Assembly: GCA_026692885.1 (NCBI GenBank)
Contig: JAPLNJ010001216.1
Span: 1 to 51,210, forward strand
Origin: Planctomycetota bacterium
Lineage (GTDB): Bacteria; Planctomycetota; Planctomycetia; Pirellulales; Pirellulaceae
DNA length: 51,210 nt
Reading direction: 5' to 3'
This document shows, in pieces, positions 41,889-51,139 of the stretch. Under the pieces are notes generated by a model. That model was given only the letters and a program-made list of their open reading frames with translations, was not told the DNA's origin and searched no databases. How positions within the stretch are numbered: position 1 is the stretch's first letter; each line of letters begins with the position of its first letter. Both the position numbers and the translations under genes were made by a program.

Positions 41889-42401
41889 TTACTCTGCGCC
41901 CGACTCGGATGACTTGGGGGCCGACGCCAACGCCTGCAGGAGCGTGGGGTCTTTCAGGACGTTCGCAATCAACTGCTCGGCGCCGGTTTTCCCGTCCATA
42001 TAGGTCAGCAGGTTGGACAACTGCGTGCGGGCCTGTAGCAACTGCTTTAGTCCGTCGACTTTCTGAGCCACGGCTCCCGGGGAGAAATCGTCCATACTTT
42101 CAAACGTGATGTCGACGCTCAAGTTCCCTTCCCCCGTCAGCGCGTTCGGCACCTGGAACGCCACCCGCGGCTTCATGGCTTTCAAGCGATCGTCGAAGTT
42201 GTCGACATCGACCGTCAGGAACTTGCGATCCGCCACCGGGGCCAGCGGTTCGGCTGGCTTGCCGGACAAGTCGGCCATGACCCCCATCACAAAGGGCAGC
42301 TGAACCTTCTTCTGCGCCCCGTAGACTTCCAGATCGTACTCGATCTGCACACGGGGTGCGCGATTGCGTGCAATGAACTTCTGACTACTGGCTTTGGCCA
42401 T
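41889..42401 (-). CDS. tssB: T6SS sheath small subunit TssB (VipA)
   Basis: 170 residues from MAKASSQKFIARNRAPRVQI; GGAG lies seven bases before the ATG at 42401. Family marks are RAPRVQIEYDLEVYGAQKKV, LPFVMGVMADLSG, RKFLTVDVDNFDDRLKAMKP and LTGEGNLSVDITFESMDDF. It forms the sheath with TssC in 1:1 ratio. The gene is 95 bp after tssA. Confidence 0.96.
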   Translation of the reverse strand: MAKASSQKFIARNRAPRVQIEYDLEVYGAQKKVQLPFVMGVMADLSGKPAEPLAPVADRKFLTVDVDNFDDRLKAMKPRVAFQVPNALTGEGNLSVDITFESMDDFSPGAVAQKVDGLKQLLQARTQLSNLLTYMDGKTGAEQLIANVLKDPTLLQALASAPKSSESGAE

Positions 42402-42496
42402 ACCATGCTCCTTTCCACAAGTTGCTGTCGTCCCAAGGTATCTTGCTTGAGAGACGGAATCCACTCTAACGTAGACCACCACCGGGCGGTTGAGGC

Positions 42497-43567
42497 TCAG
42501 TAACTCTCCTCGCCGTCGCGGAGTCCTCCAATCGCCTGCGCCTGACTGAGCGCGTCAGGCGTCAGATCGCGAATGATGTCCAGGAAACTCTTCGTCGCCA
42601 GCCGCTTGGCCCGTTTCAGCAACAACGGCACCGGACTGGACGGCTCGTAGCGTTCGTAATAGGTGCAGAGTTTGTCCAACGCCGAGAGCACGTCGTCGCG
42701 CGAGGTGATGTCGCCGGAAAGGCGTTGCGGACCGCCCGGAGCGGCGCTGGCAGCAGTCCCAGGCTGGGGATCGTCCTGGGACGCGGTCTCCGCAGCCGAG
42801 GACGTGCTCTCCGAGATGCCCCACCGCGCCAACTGCGCGCGCAGGACACCCTCGGCCTGTTGGAGCACCTCGGTCAGCGGGGACAGGCTGGCGGCATTTC
42901 CGACGCCCACCCGGTCCGTCACCAGGGCCTCGATCTGCGCCAAGTCGTCGCCCGCCGCCGCGACCGCGGCGTGCAGTTGCTGTAACTGATCCACTCCCGC
43001 GTCCATGAATGCCGCCTCGATCGTCGACATCTCCAGCGGGGTAGCCATGTCGGGCGGAGGCGGGAGTTCGCCTTTGGCGATGGCCAGTTCGTACAACCCA
43101 AAACGCCCGACCTTGGCCGAATTGACCAGCGGCGCGTGCTGCAACGGCAGTAGGAAACTCTGGACGTTACACAAAGCACACAATGTATTAACCCGCAGGG
43201 TCGGATCGTGGTCATCGTCCGGGTCCAACCGCGGGTGAAAGGAGTCCCAGTAGCGTTCGACGTATCCGCGAATCAAGGCCAGCGATGCGCCGAGCCCCAG
43301 GAACCCGTCGGTCCGCACTAAAGCCCGGGTCAAAGTGACCGCGATCCGCAAATCCTTGGAACGCTGCAGCAGCGCGAGCGCCTGACGCCGCACGGCCGCC
43401 CAATCGGGATCTTCGCCGGGAATCACCGTCTCGCCGAACTGCTGCTCGGGCTTGCCTTGGGCCGCCCGCTCCAGTTCGCCGTAGTCGGCATCGTATTCCA
43501 GGTTCTCGCCGCAAGGGGCGTCGGCGGCAACTTCCAGCAGCAGTTCGTCGACGTCGATGACGGTCAT
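42497..43567 (-). CDS. tssA: T6SS protein TssA (ImpA)
   Basis: 356 residues from MTVIDVDELLLEVAADAPCG at 43567, with GAGGAAG upstream. The N-terminal ImpA domain is clear (PCGENLEYDADYGELERAA, EDPDWAAVRRQALALLQRSK, DLRIAVTLTRALVRTDGFLG and ERYWDSFHPRLDPDDDHDPT). The C-terminal part (SRDDVLSALDKLCTYYERYE, SSPVPLLLKRAKRL) is the class that ends in a short ring-forming domain. TssA coordinates assembly of baseplate, tube and sheath. It is the first gene of the minus-strand operon. Confidence 0.94.
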   Translation of the reverse strand: MTVIDVDELLLEVAADAPCGENLEYDADYGELERAAQGKPEQQFGETVIPGEDPDWAAVRRQALALLQRSKDLRIAVTLTRALVRTDGFLGLGASLALIRGYVERYWDSFHPRLDPDDDHDPTLRVNTLCALCNVQSFLLPLQHAPLVNSAKVGRFGLYELAIAKGELPPPPDMATPLEMSTIEAAFMDAGVDQLQQLHAAVAAAGDDLAQIEALVTDRVGVGNAASLSPLTEVLQQAEGVLRAQLARWGISESTSSAAETASQDDPQPGTAASAAPGGPQRLSGDITSRDDVLSALDKLCTYYERYEPSSPVPLLLKRAKRLATKSFLDIIRDLTPDALSQAQAIGGLRDGEESY

Positions 43568-43816
43568 CTGGGGTACTTCCTCACGCTGCAACGACACGTG
43601 TCTTTGTGGACCAGCCGAGATTTCCCTGGGCCAGCCGAGAGACTTGCAGGCTCGCCTTGGACCGTGTCTGGCATCCCGCATATCAGGTGACGCGGAAATT
43701 GCCGGTTCACGGCGGCGAGCACACCAACCCAACCGCATGTGCGGAATTGTATCGCTAACACCGTGTTTAGGGAACTAGCAGGGAAGGCTTTTTTTTGCGA
43801 ATCCCGCCTGTAGTCA

Positions 43817-45250
43817 TTAGTAGGACCAGCGGAGATCCACGCGGACCAGCGGATCGTAGAGACTGGATGACCCCATGCTGAACGTGCCCGCAATTCCCAG
43901 CTCAAACAGCCCCAGATCACAGCCGCGATCGAACACAAAACGCAGCCCCGGATAGAACTGGAACGAGCCTTGGCCGCCAATCAACGCGGTTTGCCCCGTG
44001 AGGGGATTGACGGTCGCTTGGCCGTCCAGGAACCGCGTATCGATGAACTCCCCGGTGTGCAGCACGGCGAAACGGTCCCAGTCCAAGACCAGGTGGCTGT
44101 AGCCTAGGCCAGAGGTCAGCACTTGCCCCGAATGGATCGGGTCTCCGCCCAGGGGCACCCAGTACTTAAGCTGCGCGTGGAGATACGTGTCGGGTGTGCA
44201 CTGGACGCGAGCCAGCATGCCCGGTTCCAGCGAGAAATGTCCGTTGCCCAGACCTTTCTGCATGGCGCCTGTCGGGAAGTACGTGCGAAACAGCTGTGTG
44301 ATCTGCCACGAGCGGCCGTCGAGTAGCACCACCTTCGTGGCCAAATTCACGTCGCTCAAACCGGTCGTACGCTGACTGTGGTCCGGTTCCAGCACGCGAA
44401 TGGGCACGTCGGTGAGCACGGAGAACTTGCCGGTGGCCACCTCCGATAAGAACCGAACATCCTGGTAGCTCACCCCGGTGTCTGCCGTGGGTCCCTTGCC
44501 GGGTTTCGCCCAGAAGTACTCCGAGCGGTCCGGCAAAGGAAAGCCGTGCACCGAGTCGAGGCGGAGGCGAAAATTGTTCAACGGCTGGGAGATGTCCATC
44601 TCGAACGGCGCGTACGCCAGACGCTCCCGACCGACCCCCGCGTCCTCGCCCGAAATCGGCCCGCCAAAAAGACTTCCCAAGAATCCATCGGAGTGGCCGG
44701 GGCCTCGTCTCAGCCGGTCCAACGCCCGCTCGAACACGGGCCGCGAGTTCGGATCATCCACGGAGAAGTACTCGACCGTAGGGGACCCCGGTAGAAAGGG
44801 TCCGGAGATCGCTCCACGGGATTCCTCCGCGTTCCCCCCGGGGAACGATCCTCCCGCGGACTCGGGGCCGGTCAACCAAGTCCCCGAGCCAACGAACGCT
44901 CCGCCAGTCGCCGCAGGCGGCGGCGTGTCGGTCACCTCCACGTTCGGTTCCATCACCAAGGTCCCATTGGGCAAGGCCCGCGGGATCGGCAGGCCCACAA
45001 TCAAGTGCCTGCCTCCTGGTGTGGCACTGGCCTGACCGTCGGACGCCGAGAAATCGTCCAGCGGGCTATCCCCCTGACCCAAGATACTCTCGGTGGGCGG
45101 AGGCTGGGCCTGGACGGTCGCCTCCCGGCCTAGAGTCGCCAGCCAGCAGACCACCAGAACCGCGCTGATCCGGCGCGCACGAAAAACGGTACGCGTCGAG
45201 TGGGCTTCCACGCGGAATTTATCGAGACAGTCTAGTGAGCGCCGAGACAT
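43817..45250 (-). CDS. Predicted outer-membrane beta-barrel protein
   Basis: 477 residues. A basic n-region and the apolar run ISAVLVVCWLATLG (about 28-41), then AQA-type cleavage near 48, form a signal peptide; the start at 45250 has no strong ribosome site. Residues 50-180 are low-complexity (Gly/Pro/Ser). The second half has alternating strands (FRLRLDSVHGFPLPDRSEYF; AQLKYWVPLGGDP; GFSHL-like) and ends in LYDPLVRVDLRWSY, a terminal aromatic as in BAM-inserted barrels. It resembles planctomycete transporter-type (phenol-MetA-like) barrels. It sits between tssA (ends of both face the same way) and the divergent tssK, so it may serve the secretion system, but this is inference. Confidence 0.75.
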   Translation of the reverse strand: MSRRSLDCLDKFRVEAHSTRTVFRARRISAVLVVCWLATLGREATVQAQPPPTESILGQGDSPLDDFSASDGQASATPGGRHLIVGLPIPRALPNGTLVMEPNVEVTDTPPPAATGGAFVGSGTWLTGPESAGGSFPGGNAEESRGAISGPFLPGSPTVEYFSVDDPNSRPVFERALDRLRRGPGHSDGFLGSLFGGPISGEDAGVGRERLAYAPFEMDISQPLNNFRLRLDSVHGFPLPDRSEYFWAKPGKGPTADTGVSYQDVRFLSEVATGKFSVLTDVPIRVLEPDHSQRTTGLSDVNLATKVVLLDGRSWQITQLFRTYFPTGAMQKGLGNGHFSLEPGMLARVQCTPDTYLHAQLKYWVPLGGDPIHSGQVLTSGLGYSHLVLDWDRFAVLHTGEFIDTRFLDGQATVNPLTGQTALIGGQGSFQFYPGLRFVFDRGCDLGLFELGIAGTFSMGSSSLYDPLVRVDLRWSY

Positions 45251-45848
45251 AGGGTTGGGAAAGCACAGAGTGGGTGCTAGCGATTCGGGACCAATCAGTC
45301 ACTTCGAGAGTATCGGCTGGGCCGATCGTATCGGTCGAATAAACTGGGCAAAAATTGCCGAAAACGTCGGATCTTGCTCGCAACGGGCCTTGTGCGTCTT
45401 CAAACCTATACCGCACGCGGTTGAGGATGACACATCTTCGTTTAACCGCACGCCGTAGGCACGCGCGTGGGTCAGCCCACGTATTGGCGTCGCGCCCAAG
45501 TCCCGCGCGTGCCTACGGCGTGCGGTTAAACGAACCAATGCCAACCGCGTGCGGTATAAAAAGTGGGGTAAGCATCCTGCTTGCCTGTCGATTCACCCCG
45601 CCAAACGCAAGCTGGAAGCTTACGCCACCGCAGCGGTCACCCCAAGATTAAGCTTTGAAGACGCACTAGCATGCTTTACGTGCTCTGTTAACGGTGATAA
45701 GATACCCGCGCGTCACGCGCCGAGGCCTGAGTGGCTGGTCATCCGAGCCTTCCAGCCGCGGGCGCCGCGGACTGTATTCCGGCGCGGGGACGATCGCTAC
45801 CGACGAGGTGCCCCGGGACACGTGCTCGGCAAACAGGTTTGAGACACC
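45251..45848. promoter_or_regulatory. Divergent intergenic region before tssK
   Basis: 598 bases between the starts of the barrel gene (minus) and tssK (plus), so promoters for both directions are expected. It contains the palindromic element at 45407-45557. No supported gene was found, and a -35/-10 pair could not be fixed by eye. Confidence 0.5.
45407..45557. repeat. Palindromic element, copy 2
   Basis: TATACCGCACGCGGTTG and CAACCGCGTGCGGTATA form the outer arms, and GTTTAACCGCACGCCGTAGG / CCTACGGCGTGCGGTTAAAC the inner arms. This is a better-paired relative of 20844-20975. It is not coding. Confidence 0.8.
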
Positions 45849-47321
45849 ATGCGGAATCCAGCGGTCCATTGGTACGAGGGGTTGTTCCTTCGTCCTCAGC
45901 ACTTTCAGGCGGCCGATCGCTACTGGCAAGAGTTCCTCTGCACGTCCCAACAATGGGATCATCCTTTTCACTACGGGTTGTACGAGATCGCGTTCAGCAA
46001 GGAGGCCATCGGCAATCACCAATTTGAGGTGCACGCCCTGAAGGCGCGGATGCGCGACGGAACGTTGGTGTCCCTCGAAACAGGGCAAACCCCGGACCGC
46101 ATCGACTTGAAGGAAGCGCTGGGCGGGGGGCCGAAGAAGAAGTTGACGGCCGAACTCGCGGAGGCCTTCGAGCGGGCGGAAGTGGTCCGCGTGTATCTGG
46201 CCATCCCCAAGTTGCGGTTGGGACGGCCCAACGTCACCAGCGGGTCAGGCTCGGACGCCCGTTATCAGGAGACGGTCCTTCCGGTGCAGGATGAGAGCCG
46301 GGGCGGCGATGATCGCGAACTCCAGTTCCGCACCCTCAATGCGCGCCTCCTGCTGTCGACTCAGGATGTGTCCGGCTACGAGCTGTTGCCGATCGCCCAG
46401 GTCAAGCGGGCCAGCGAAGGAGCCGCCGCGCCGCAATTGGACAAGGACTACATTCCCCCCCTGCTGGCGATCGATGTCTGGCCTGCGCTGGGACGGGAAA
46501 TCGTGCGGGCCATCTATGACGTGATCGGCCAGAAACTCGAGGTGCTCAGCCAGCAATTGCTCGGCCGCGGGATCGGCCTGGACAGCCAGGAACCTGGCGA
46601 CGCGGACCGGATCGAGATGTTGTCCCAGTTGAATGGCGCCTATAGCCTGCTGTCGGTCCTGGCGTTCACCCCGGGCATTCACCCGCTGACGGTGTATGTT
46701 GAGCTTTGCCGGATTGCGGGGCAGTTGGCGATCTTCAGCCCGGAACGGCGCGCGGCCGGATTTTCGCCGTACGACCACGAAGACCTGGCCGGCATCTTCA
46801 AGCAGATTCAGATCCGGGTCGAACAGTGCTTGAACTCGGTCCGGGACTACGAATACCAGCAGCGGTACTTTGTGGGCCTCGGTTTGGAAATGCAGGTCAC
46901 GCTGGAGCCCCGCTGGTTCAACTCGGATTGGCAGTGGTACGTCGGCGTGCGCAAGGGCGACTTGACGACGCAGGAGGTTCGCGAACTGCTGTCGCCGGGA
47001 CAACTGGACTGGAAGTTGGGCAGCAGCCGCCAGGTGGAGATGCTGTTCCAACATCGGGCCCCGGGCCTGCAGTTGACGCCGATGGAACGTACGGTCCGCG
47101 CCTTGCCGGCGCGGCAGGATTGGATCTACTACGAGGTGCCGCGCACGGATACGCCTGCGTGGCGTGACGTCCAGCAGACGCAGACCCTGGCCCTGCGTCT
47201 GAAAGACTCGCTGATTGTCAACTACGACCGCCTGCAGGGCGAAACCCAGTTGGTTGTCTCGACACGGGGCAAACGGGTGCCGCTGCAGTTCGCGCTCTTT
47301 GCGGTTCCGGTGACCACATGA
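45849..47321 (+). CDS. tssK: T6SS baseplate-membrane connector TssK
   Basis: 490 residues from MRNPAVHWYEGLFLRPQHFQ, the canonical TssK opening (WxEGLFLxPQHFQ). LSQLNGAYSLLSVLAFTPGI and HPLTVYVELCRIAGQLAIFS are also family marks. The C-terminal part has the receptor-like VPRTDTPAWRDVQQTQTLAL. TssK trimers link the baseplate (TssF/G) to TssL-TssM. It is the first gene of the plus-strand unit and overlaps tssL by ATGA. Confidence 0.95.
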   Translation: MRNPAVHWYEGLFLRPQHFQAADRYWQEFLCTSQQWDHPFHYGLYEIAFSKEAIGNHQFEVHALKARMRDGTLVSLETGQTPDRIDLKEALGGGPKKKLTAELAEAFERAEVVRVYLAIPKLRLGRPNVTSGSGSDARYQETVLPVQDESRGGDDRELQFRTLNARLLLSTQDVSGYELLPIAQVKRASEGAAAPQLDKDYIPPLLAIDVWPALGREIVRAIYDVIGQKLEVLSQQLLGRGIGLDSQEPGDADRIEMLSQLNGAYSLLSVLAFTPGIHPLTVYVELCRIAGQLAIFSPERRAAGFSPYDHEDLAGIFKQIQIRVEQCLNSVRDYEYQQRYFVGLGLEMQVTLEPRWFNSDWQWYVGVRKGDLTTQEVRELLSPGQLDWKLGSSRQVEMLFQHRAPGLQLTPMERTVRALPARQDWIYYEVPRTDTPAWRDVQQTQTLALRLKDSLIVNYDRLQGETQLVVSTRGKRVPLQFALFAVPVTT

Positions 47322-47962
47322 CGCCCCGCTTTGCTCAAGCCATCGACCCGATTTTCCTGTACGTGCTCGATCTGTTGGATCGGATCGGGCGGGGAGAGAA
47401 AACGGTGCCGCCGGACGAGCGGCTGCGGATCCGAGCGCTGATCGACCAAGCCGAGGCGGTGGTGGGTGCGGGCCCCGAGTGGGACTCCGCGAAGTACGCC
47501 CTCGCGTCCTGGATCGACGAGGTGCTGGTCGACACGCCGTGGGACGGACGGGTCTGGTGGAGCAATAATGTGCTGGAAATGGAGTATTACAGCACGCGGA
47601 CGTGCTTCGAACAGTTCTACATGCGGGCCCAAGAGGCGACGACGTTGGCCCGCCGTGATGCCTTGGAAGTCTACTACGTCTGCGCCGTGCTGGGCTTCCG
47701 CGGCTTGTATCGCGATCCCGCGACGGCCGAGTCGTTCCTGCAGGCCTACGGGCTCCCGCCGGACATCGAAGCGTGGGCCAAGCAGGCCGCGATGTCCATT
47801 CGCCTCGGGCAAAAACGTCCCGCCCTGTCCGGCCCGCGACATGAGCTCAGCGGAGCGCCTCCGCTGCGCGCACGGTCGCTGCTGGTGTGGTGTTGGTGGT
47901 CTGCTTTTATGTTGGGAGCGTGTAATCTCCTGGTGCTGGTCCTATTCTGGTTTCGAGCATGA
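47318..47962 (+). CDS. tssL: T6SS membrane protein TssL (DotU/IcmH)
   Basis: 214 residues. It has the DotU fold at the front (FAQAIDPIFLYVLDLLDRIG; YALASWIDEVLVDTPWDG; FYMRAQEAT) and a single C-terminal membrane helix (LLVWCWWSAFMLGACNLLVL). There is no peptidoglycan-binding OmpA domain after it, so this is the short form. The protein is in the inner membrane with most of it in the cytoplasm. It overlaps both neighbours (ATGA at 47318 and 47959), typical of a tightly coupled trio with tssK and tssM. Confidence 0.92.
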   Translation: MTPRFAQAIDPIFLYVLDLLDRIGRGEKTVPPDERLRIRALIDQAEAVVGAGPEWDSAKYALASWIDEVLVDTPWDGRVWWSNNVLEMEYYSTRTCFEQFYMRAQEATTLARRDALEVYYVCAVLGFRGLYRDPATAESFLQAYGLPPDIEAWAKQAAMSIRLGQKRPALSGPRHELSGAPPLRARSLLVWCWWSAFMLGACNLLVLVLFWFRA

Positions 47963-49638
47963 CTTCCATAACCCCGCAAGACGAGAACCCACAAGCCCCG
48001 GCCGTCCCCGCCGACGCCAAACCCGGCTGTACGCTACCGGGATGCGCGTCCTGTCTGACGGGACTATTGCTGCTGGCGATGGTGATCACGACGTGGCTGG
48101 TGTTTTTCCTCGGCAAGGACAATGTCCGCGATGCCTTGAGTTGGTCCCGCATGGCGCTGATTCTGGTGCTGCTGCTGGTGATTCCGTTGCTGCTATACAA
48201 GGTCTTGAAGCTGTGGCTGGAGGGCGCGAGTTCGCAGTTTCCCGACATCGACATGGCCTGGGAGGACGGCGTGGAGACGTTGGGTCAGCACGGGCTGACC
48301 GTGGACGCCTTGCCGGTCTTTCTGGTCCTGGGTTCCAGTGGCGAGCTTCAGGAGCAGGCCCTGATGCAGGCGGCGGGTTTCGAGTATGAGGTCCGCGCTG
48401 TTCCCGAAGGTGACGCCCCGCTGCATTGGTACGCGACCCGCGACGCGATCTACCTGTTCTGCACCGGGGCGAGTTGGCTGAGCGTGCTGTCGCGACTGGC
48501 TGAACAGTGGCCGGAAGAAGCCGTCACCATCCGACCGGCGGTCGCGGCGGCCCCAGCGGCGTCGCCTTACGCGGCCGTGGCGGCCCCAGCCCCGGCGATG
48601 CCGCCGCCTCCGGCGGCGCCCGCCCGCCCGAAAGCCTCGGCCCCAGGTTCCGAGCGGGGCACCATCCTGCTGGACCAGTTCCTGCAGCAACAGCCGCAGC
48701 CCGCGCGGCCTGTCGAGTCGCCGGCTCCCGTTGCCACTGCGCCCGCCAGCAGTGGCCCTCCGGGACCTGCCTACGGCACTGTGATGCTGGACGCCTTCCC
48801 GGTTGAGACGCCACGGCAGGCGGCGACCGGTGTGGACGAGTCGCTCGCGGTCGTATCGCCCGCCGCTGCTTCGGAACAACTGCAGCATCTCCAATACGTC
48901 TGTCAATTGCTCCGCGGTGCGCGGCGACCGCTGTGCGCTATCAACGGCGTCCTGACCCTCCTGCCGTTCCAGGCGATCCGCGCCAACCAGGCAGAAGCCG
49001 AAGAACTCCAGCACGCCATCCAGTCCGACTTATTGACGATCCAGCGGGCGCTGCAGTTGCGATTCCCCGTCACGGCGCTGGTCACGGGTCTGGACCGCGA
49101 GCGGGGATTTAGCGAACTGGTCCGGCGGGTGGGACCGGAGCGGGCCGTCACCCAGCGTTTCGGCCGCAAGTTCGATGTCCGCTCCCTGGCCACACCCGAA
49201 GAGCTGACGGCCTTGTGCGAACACGTGTGCGGAGCTTTTGAGGACTGGGTCTATGCGCTGTTCCGCGAGCATCAGGCCCTGACGCGGCCGGGCAACACGC
49301 GGTTGTACGGCTTGCTCTGCAAGGTTCGGTGCAGTTTGAAGCCTCGGTTGGGCGAGGTCCTCCGCCAGGGGTTCGGCCACGATCGCCGGGAACGACCCGA
49401 CGATGATCCCTTCTTGTTCAGCGGTTGTTATTTCGCCGCCACGGGGGACACCCCGGATCGTCAGGCATTTTTGCGGGGGGTCCTGGAGAAGCTGGTGGAA
49501 GAGCAGGAGTACGTCGAGTGGACTCCGGCGGCCCTGGCGCAGAACCGCAGGTATCAAAGGCTGGGCTACGCGGGCTTGTGCGTCGCCGGCCTGCTGCTGC
49601 TGACGCTGGCCACCATGATTGTGCGTCTCGTGTCTTGA
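47959..49638 (+). CDS. tssM: Short TssM (IcmF N-terminal domain only)
   Basis: 559 residues; the usual TssM has more than 1000. Two membrane helices (about 30-52 and 62-82; SCLTGLLLLAMVITTWLVFF, MALILVLLLVIPLLLYKVLK) are followed by the cytoplasmic NTPase-like domain. Its Walker A site is degenerate (VLGSSGELQEQAL, with no GK[ST]). A Pro/Ala-rich linker (about 190-290) comes next. The second lobe (RPLCAINGVLTLLPFQAIRA, FPVTALVTGLDRERGFSELV) is the IcmF part that binds TssK and TssL. The protein stops after a third membrane helix (LCVAGLLLLTLATMIVRLVS). The whole periplasmic domain that contacts TssJ is absent. This fits a system with no TssJ seen in the window. Confidence 0.88.
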   Translation: MTSITPQDENPQAPAVPADAKPGCTLPGCASCLTGLLLLAMVITTWLVFFLGKDNVRDALSWSRMALILVLLLVIPLLLYKVLKLWLEGASSQFPDIDMAWEDGVETLGQHGLTVDALPVFLVLGSSGELQEQALMQAAGFEYEVRAVPEGDAPLHWYATRDAIYLFCTGASWLSVLSRLAEQWPEEAVTIRPAVAAAPAASPYAAVAAPAPAMPPPPAAPARPKASAPGSERGTILLDQFLQQQPQPARPVESPAPVATAPASSGPPGPAYGTVMLDAFPVETPRQAATGVDESLAVVSPAAASEQLQHLQYVCQLLRGARRPLCAINGVLTLLPFQAIRANQAEAEELQHAIQSDLLTIQRALQLRFPVTALVTGLDRERGFSELVRRVGPERAVTQRFGRKFDVRSLATPEELTALCEHVCGAFEDWVYALFREHQALTRPGNTRLYGLLCKVRCSLKPRLGEVLRQGFGHDRRERPDDDPFLFSGCYFAATGDTPDRQAFLRGVLEKLVEEQEYVEWTPAALAQNRRYQRLGYAGLCVAGLLLLTLATMIVRLVS

Positions 49639-49722
49639 GGAAGTGTCGGGGAGCCCGTTCCCATTTTGTTCCTTGTGTTCCTTGGTCGGTTTCTACCGAC
49701 AAAGCTTGAAGGAGAAACAAGC

Positions 49723-51042
49723 ATGCCTACGACAACGCCTGTGGAATTTCCGAAGATCCTGACGGACAAGGACTGGCAGAAGCAAAAAGGTGTCCTCGCC
49801 AAGCTCTCTGTCGGCGAAACCGGCATCGGCGCTCAGATGAAGAAGGTGGACGCGCTCTTCAACAAGGTTGACTGGACGAAGTTCTACGCCGCCGCGATAG
49901 CGGCTAAGCAGAGTAAGGCGGTGGCGGTCGAGCAACTCAAGAAGCAGATGGAAGAGGAATTCAAGAAAAGCGTGATTCCGATTCGGCCGGAACTCAAGAA
50001 GTTGGAGGATCTGGCACGCGACGCGGAGGTCGTGTTTAAGAAAGGCAAGCTGATTCCGAAGTCGTCGACGGCGCACGTGAAAGAGATCGCTGAAACGGCG
50101 AAGCAATTCAGCGTCGTCCTCCAGTTGAGCAGTCCGTACTTCATCCAGGTGCAAAAAGAGTTCGACGTACTGGCCCGGTTGCAGCAGGATGCCAATGGGT
50201 TATTGGAGGAGAAAGTCCAACAGCGCGAGAACTTCAATAAGCTCACCCTGGAAACGACCCAGCACTTCAAGGGATTCCTGACGGCGGCCCAGAAATGCTT
50301 GAAAGAAGGAGCGGGATCCCTGTCGAAAACCCAGCAAATCGTCACTGCCGCCGAACGGGAACTGAAAGACTTCAACAACAACCCGGCCTTTGCGCAGTCT
50401 CGGCTGAGCGCGAAAGCCTGGCCAACAGGCGTCCCCGAAACCCCGGACGCCAAGAGGTTGCGTGACGAATCAAGCACGCTCTTCACCGTCGGGATGCGCA
50501 TGAACAAGGAGATGCAGCAGTATTTGGCGGAGACCCGTGAAGTCCTGCAAGAGCACATGTCGCTGGCCGAAGAGGAAGAACTGAAGAGCAGCAACGCCGA
50601 GCAGTGTCTCAAGACGCTGACGAGCATCAGGGGCGACTTGGACCGCCTGATAAAGCAAGTCTCAGAGCTTAAGGTACCGTCGGATTTCGCCTGGGGAAAA
50701 GTCGAAACCGCGCTGACCAAGATGGTTGAGGGCTACGAAGCAAAGAAGAAGATCGATACGGAGGCAGGGACGAATACCGCGACGGGTTTCAAGAAGGCAT
50801 ACGTCGACAAACGCGACGAGTTCCGCGAGAAGATGACTGGGTCCGCCACGTGTGTTAAGACTGCCGGCCTCTTGTCCAAGCGGGCCGGTCAGGTCCCGTC
50901 GCTCGACAAGGAAGTGGAGACTGCCAAGCAGAAGTTGCTGGACGACATCGAGTCCACCGTGACGCTACCCCGACGGATGGCTGACGCGATCGGCGGTCTG
51001 GACAAACTGGCCAAGCAACTCAATCCGCGCGTGGCGGATTAG
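49723..51042 (+). CDS. Helical protein downstream of tssM, candidate T6SS cargo
   Basis: 439 residues from ATG at 49723 with GAAGGAG eight bases upstream; the longer in-frame start lacks one. It lies 84 bp after tssM. Lys-rich, all helix (KKLEDLARDAEVVFKKGKLI; ETTQHFKGFLTAAQKCLKEG). The start (DKDWQKQKGVLAKLSVGETG, IGAQMKKVDALF) recalls the WxxNKAxTLxxTG pattern of 18531 and 21104, but the match is weak. No catalytic motif, no signal peptide. It could be an effector, a chaperone, or a late structural part. It is a sibling by composition of 25171-26421 and 31099-32403. Confidence 0.75.
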   Translation: MPTTTPVEFPKILTDKDWQKQKGVLAKLSVGETGIGAQMKKVDALFNKVDWTKFYAAAIAAKQSKAVAVEQLKKQMEEEFKKSVIPIRPELKKLEDLARDAEVVFKKGKLIPKSSTAHVKEIAETAKQFSVVLQLSSPYFIQVQKEFDVLARLQQDANGLLEEKVQQRENFNKLTLETTQHFKGFLTAAQKCLKEGAGSLSKTQQIVTAAERELKDFNNNPAFAQSRLSAKAWPTGVPETPDAKRLRDESSTLFTVGMRMNKEMQQYLAETREVLQEHMSLAEEEELKSSNAEQCLKTLTSIRGDLDRLIKQVSELKVPSDFAWGKVETALTKMVEGYEAKKKIDTEAGTNTATGFKKAYVDKRDEFREKMTGSATCVKTAGLLSKRAGQVPSLDKEVETAKQKLLDDIESTVTLPRRMADAIGGLDKLAKQLNPRVAD

Positions 51043-51139
51043 CCCGGATTATTCACGCCCACGAAATAACTTCCCCGTTTGTTCTGGGGGTGTCGCGAAT
51101 ACCAGCCGCAACTGGTGAATGCCCCCGGCGTGCCCCTCG

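Noticed and set aside
27621..51042. Search for VgrG, PAAR and TssJ genes among T6SS neighbours
   Set aside because: No frame shows VgrG, PAAR or lipoprotein features. They must be elsewhere or absent, and I do not assign them.
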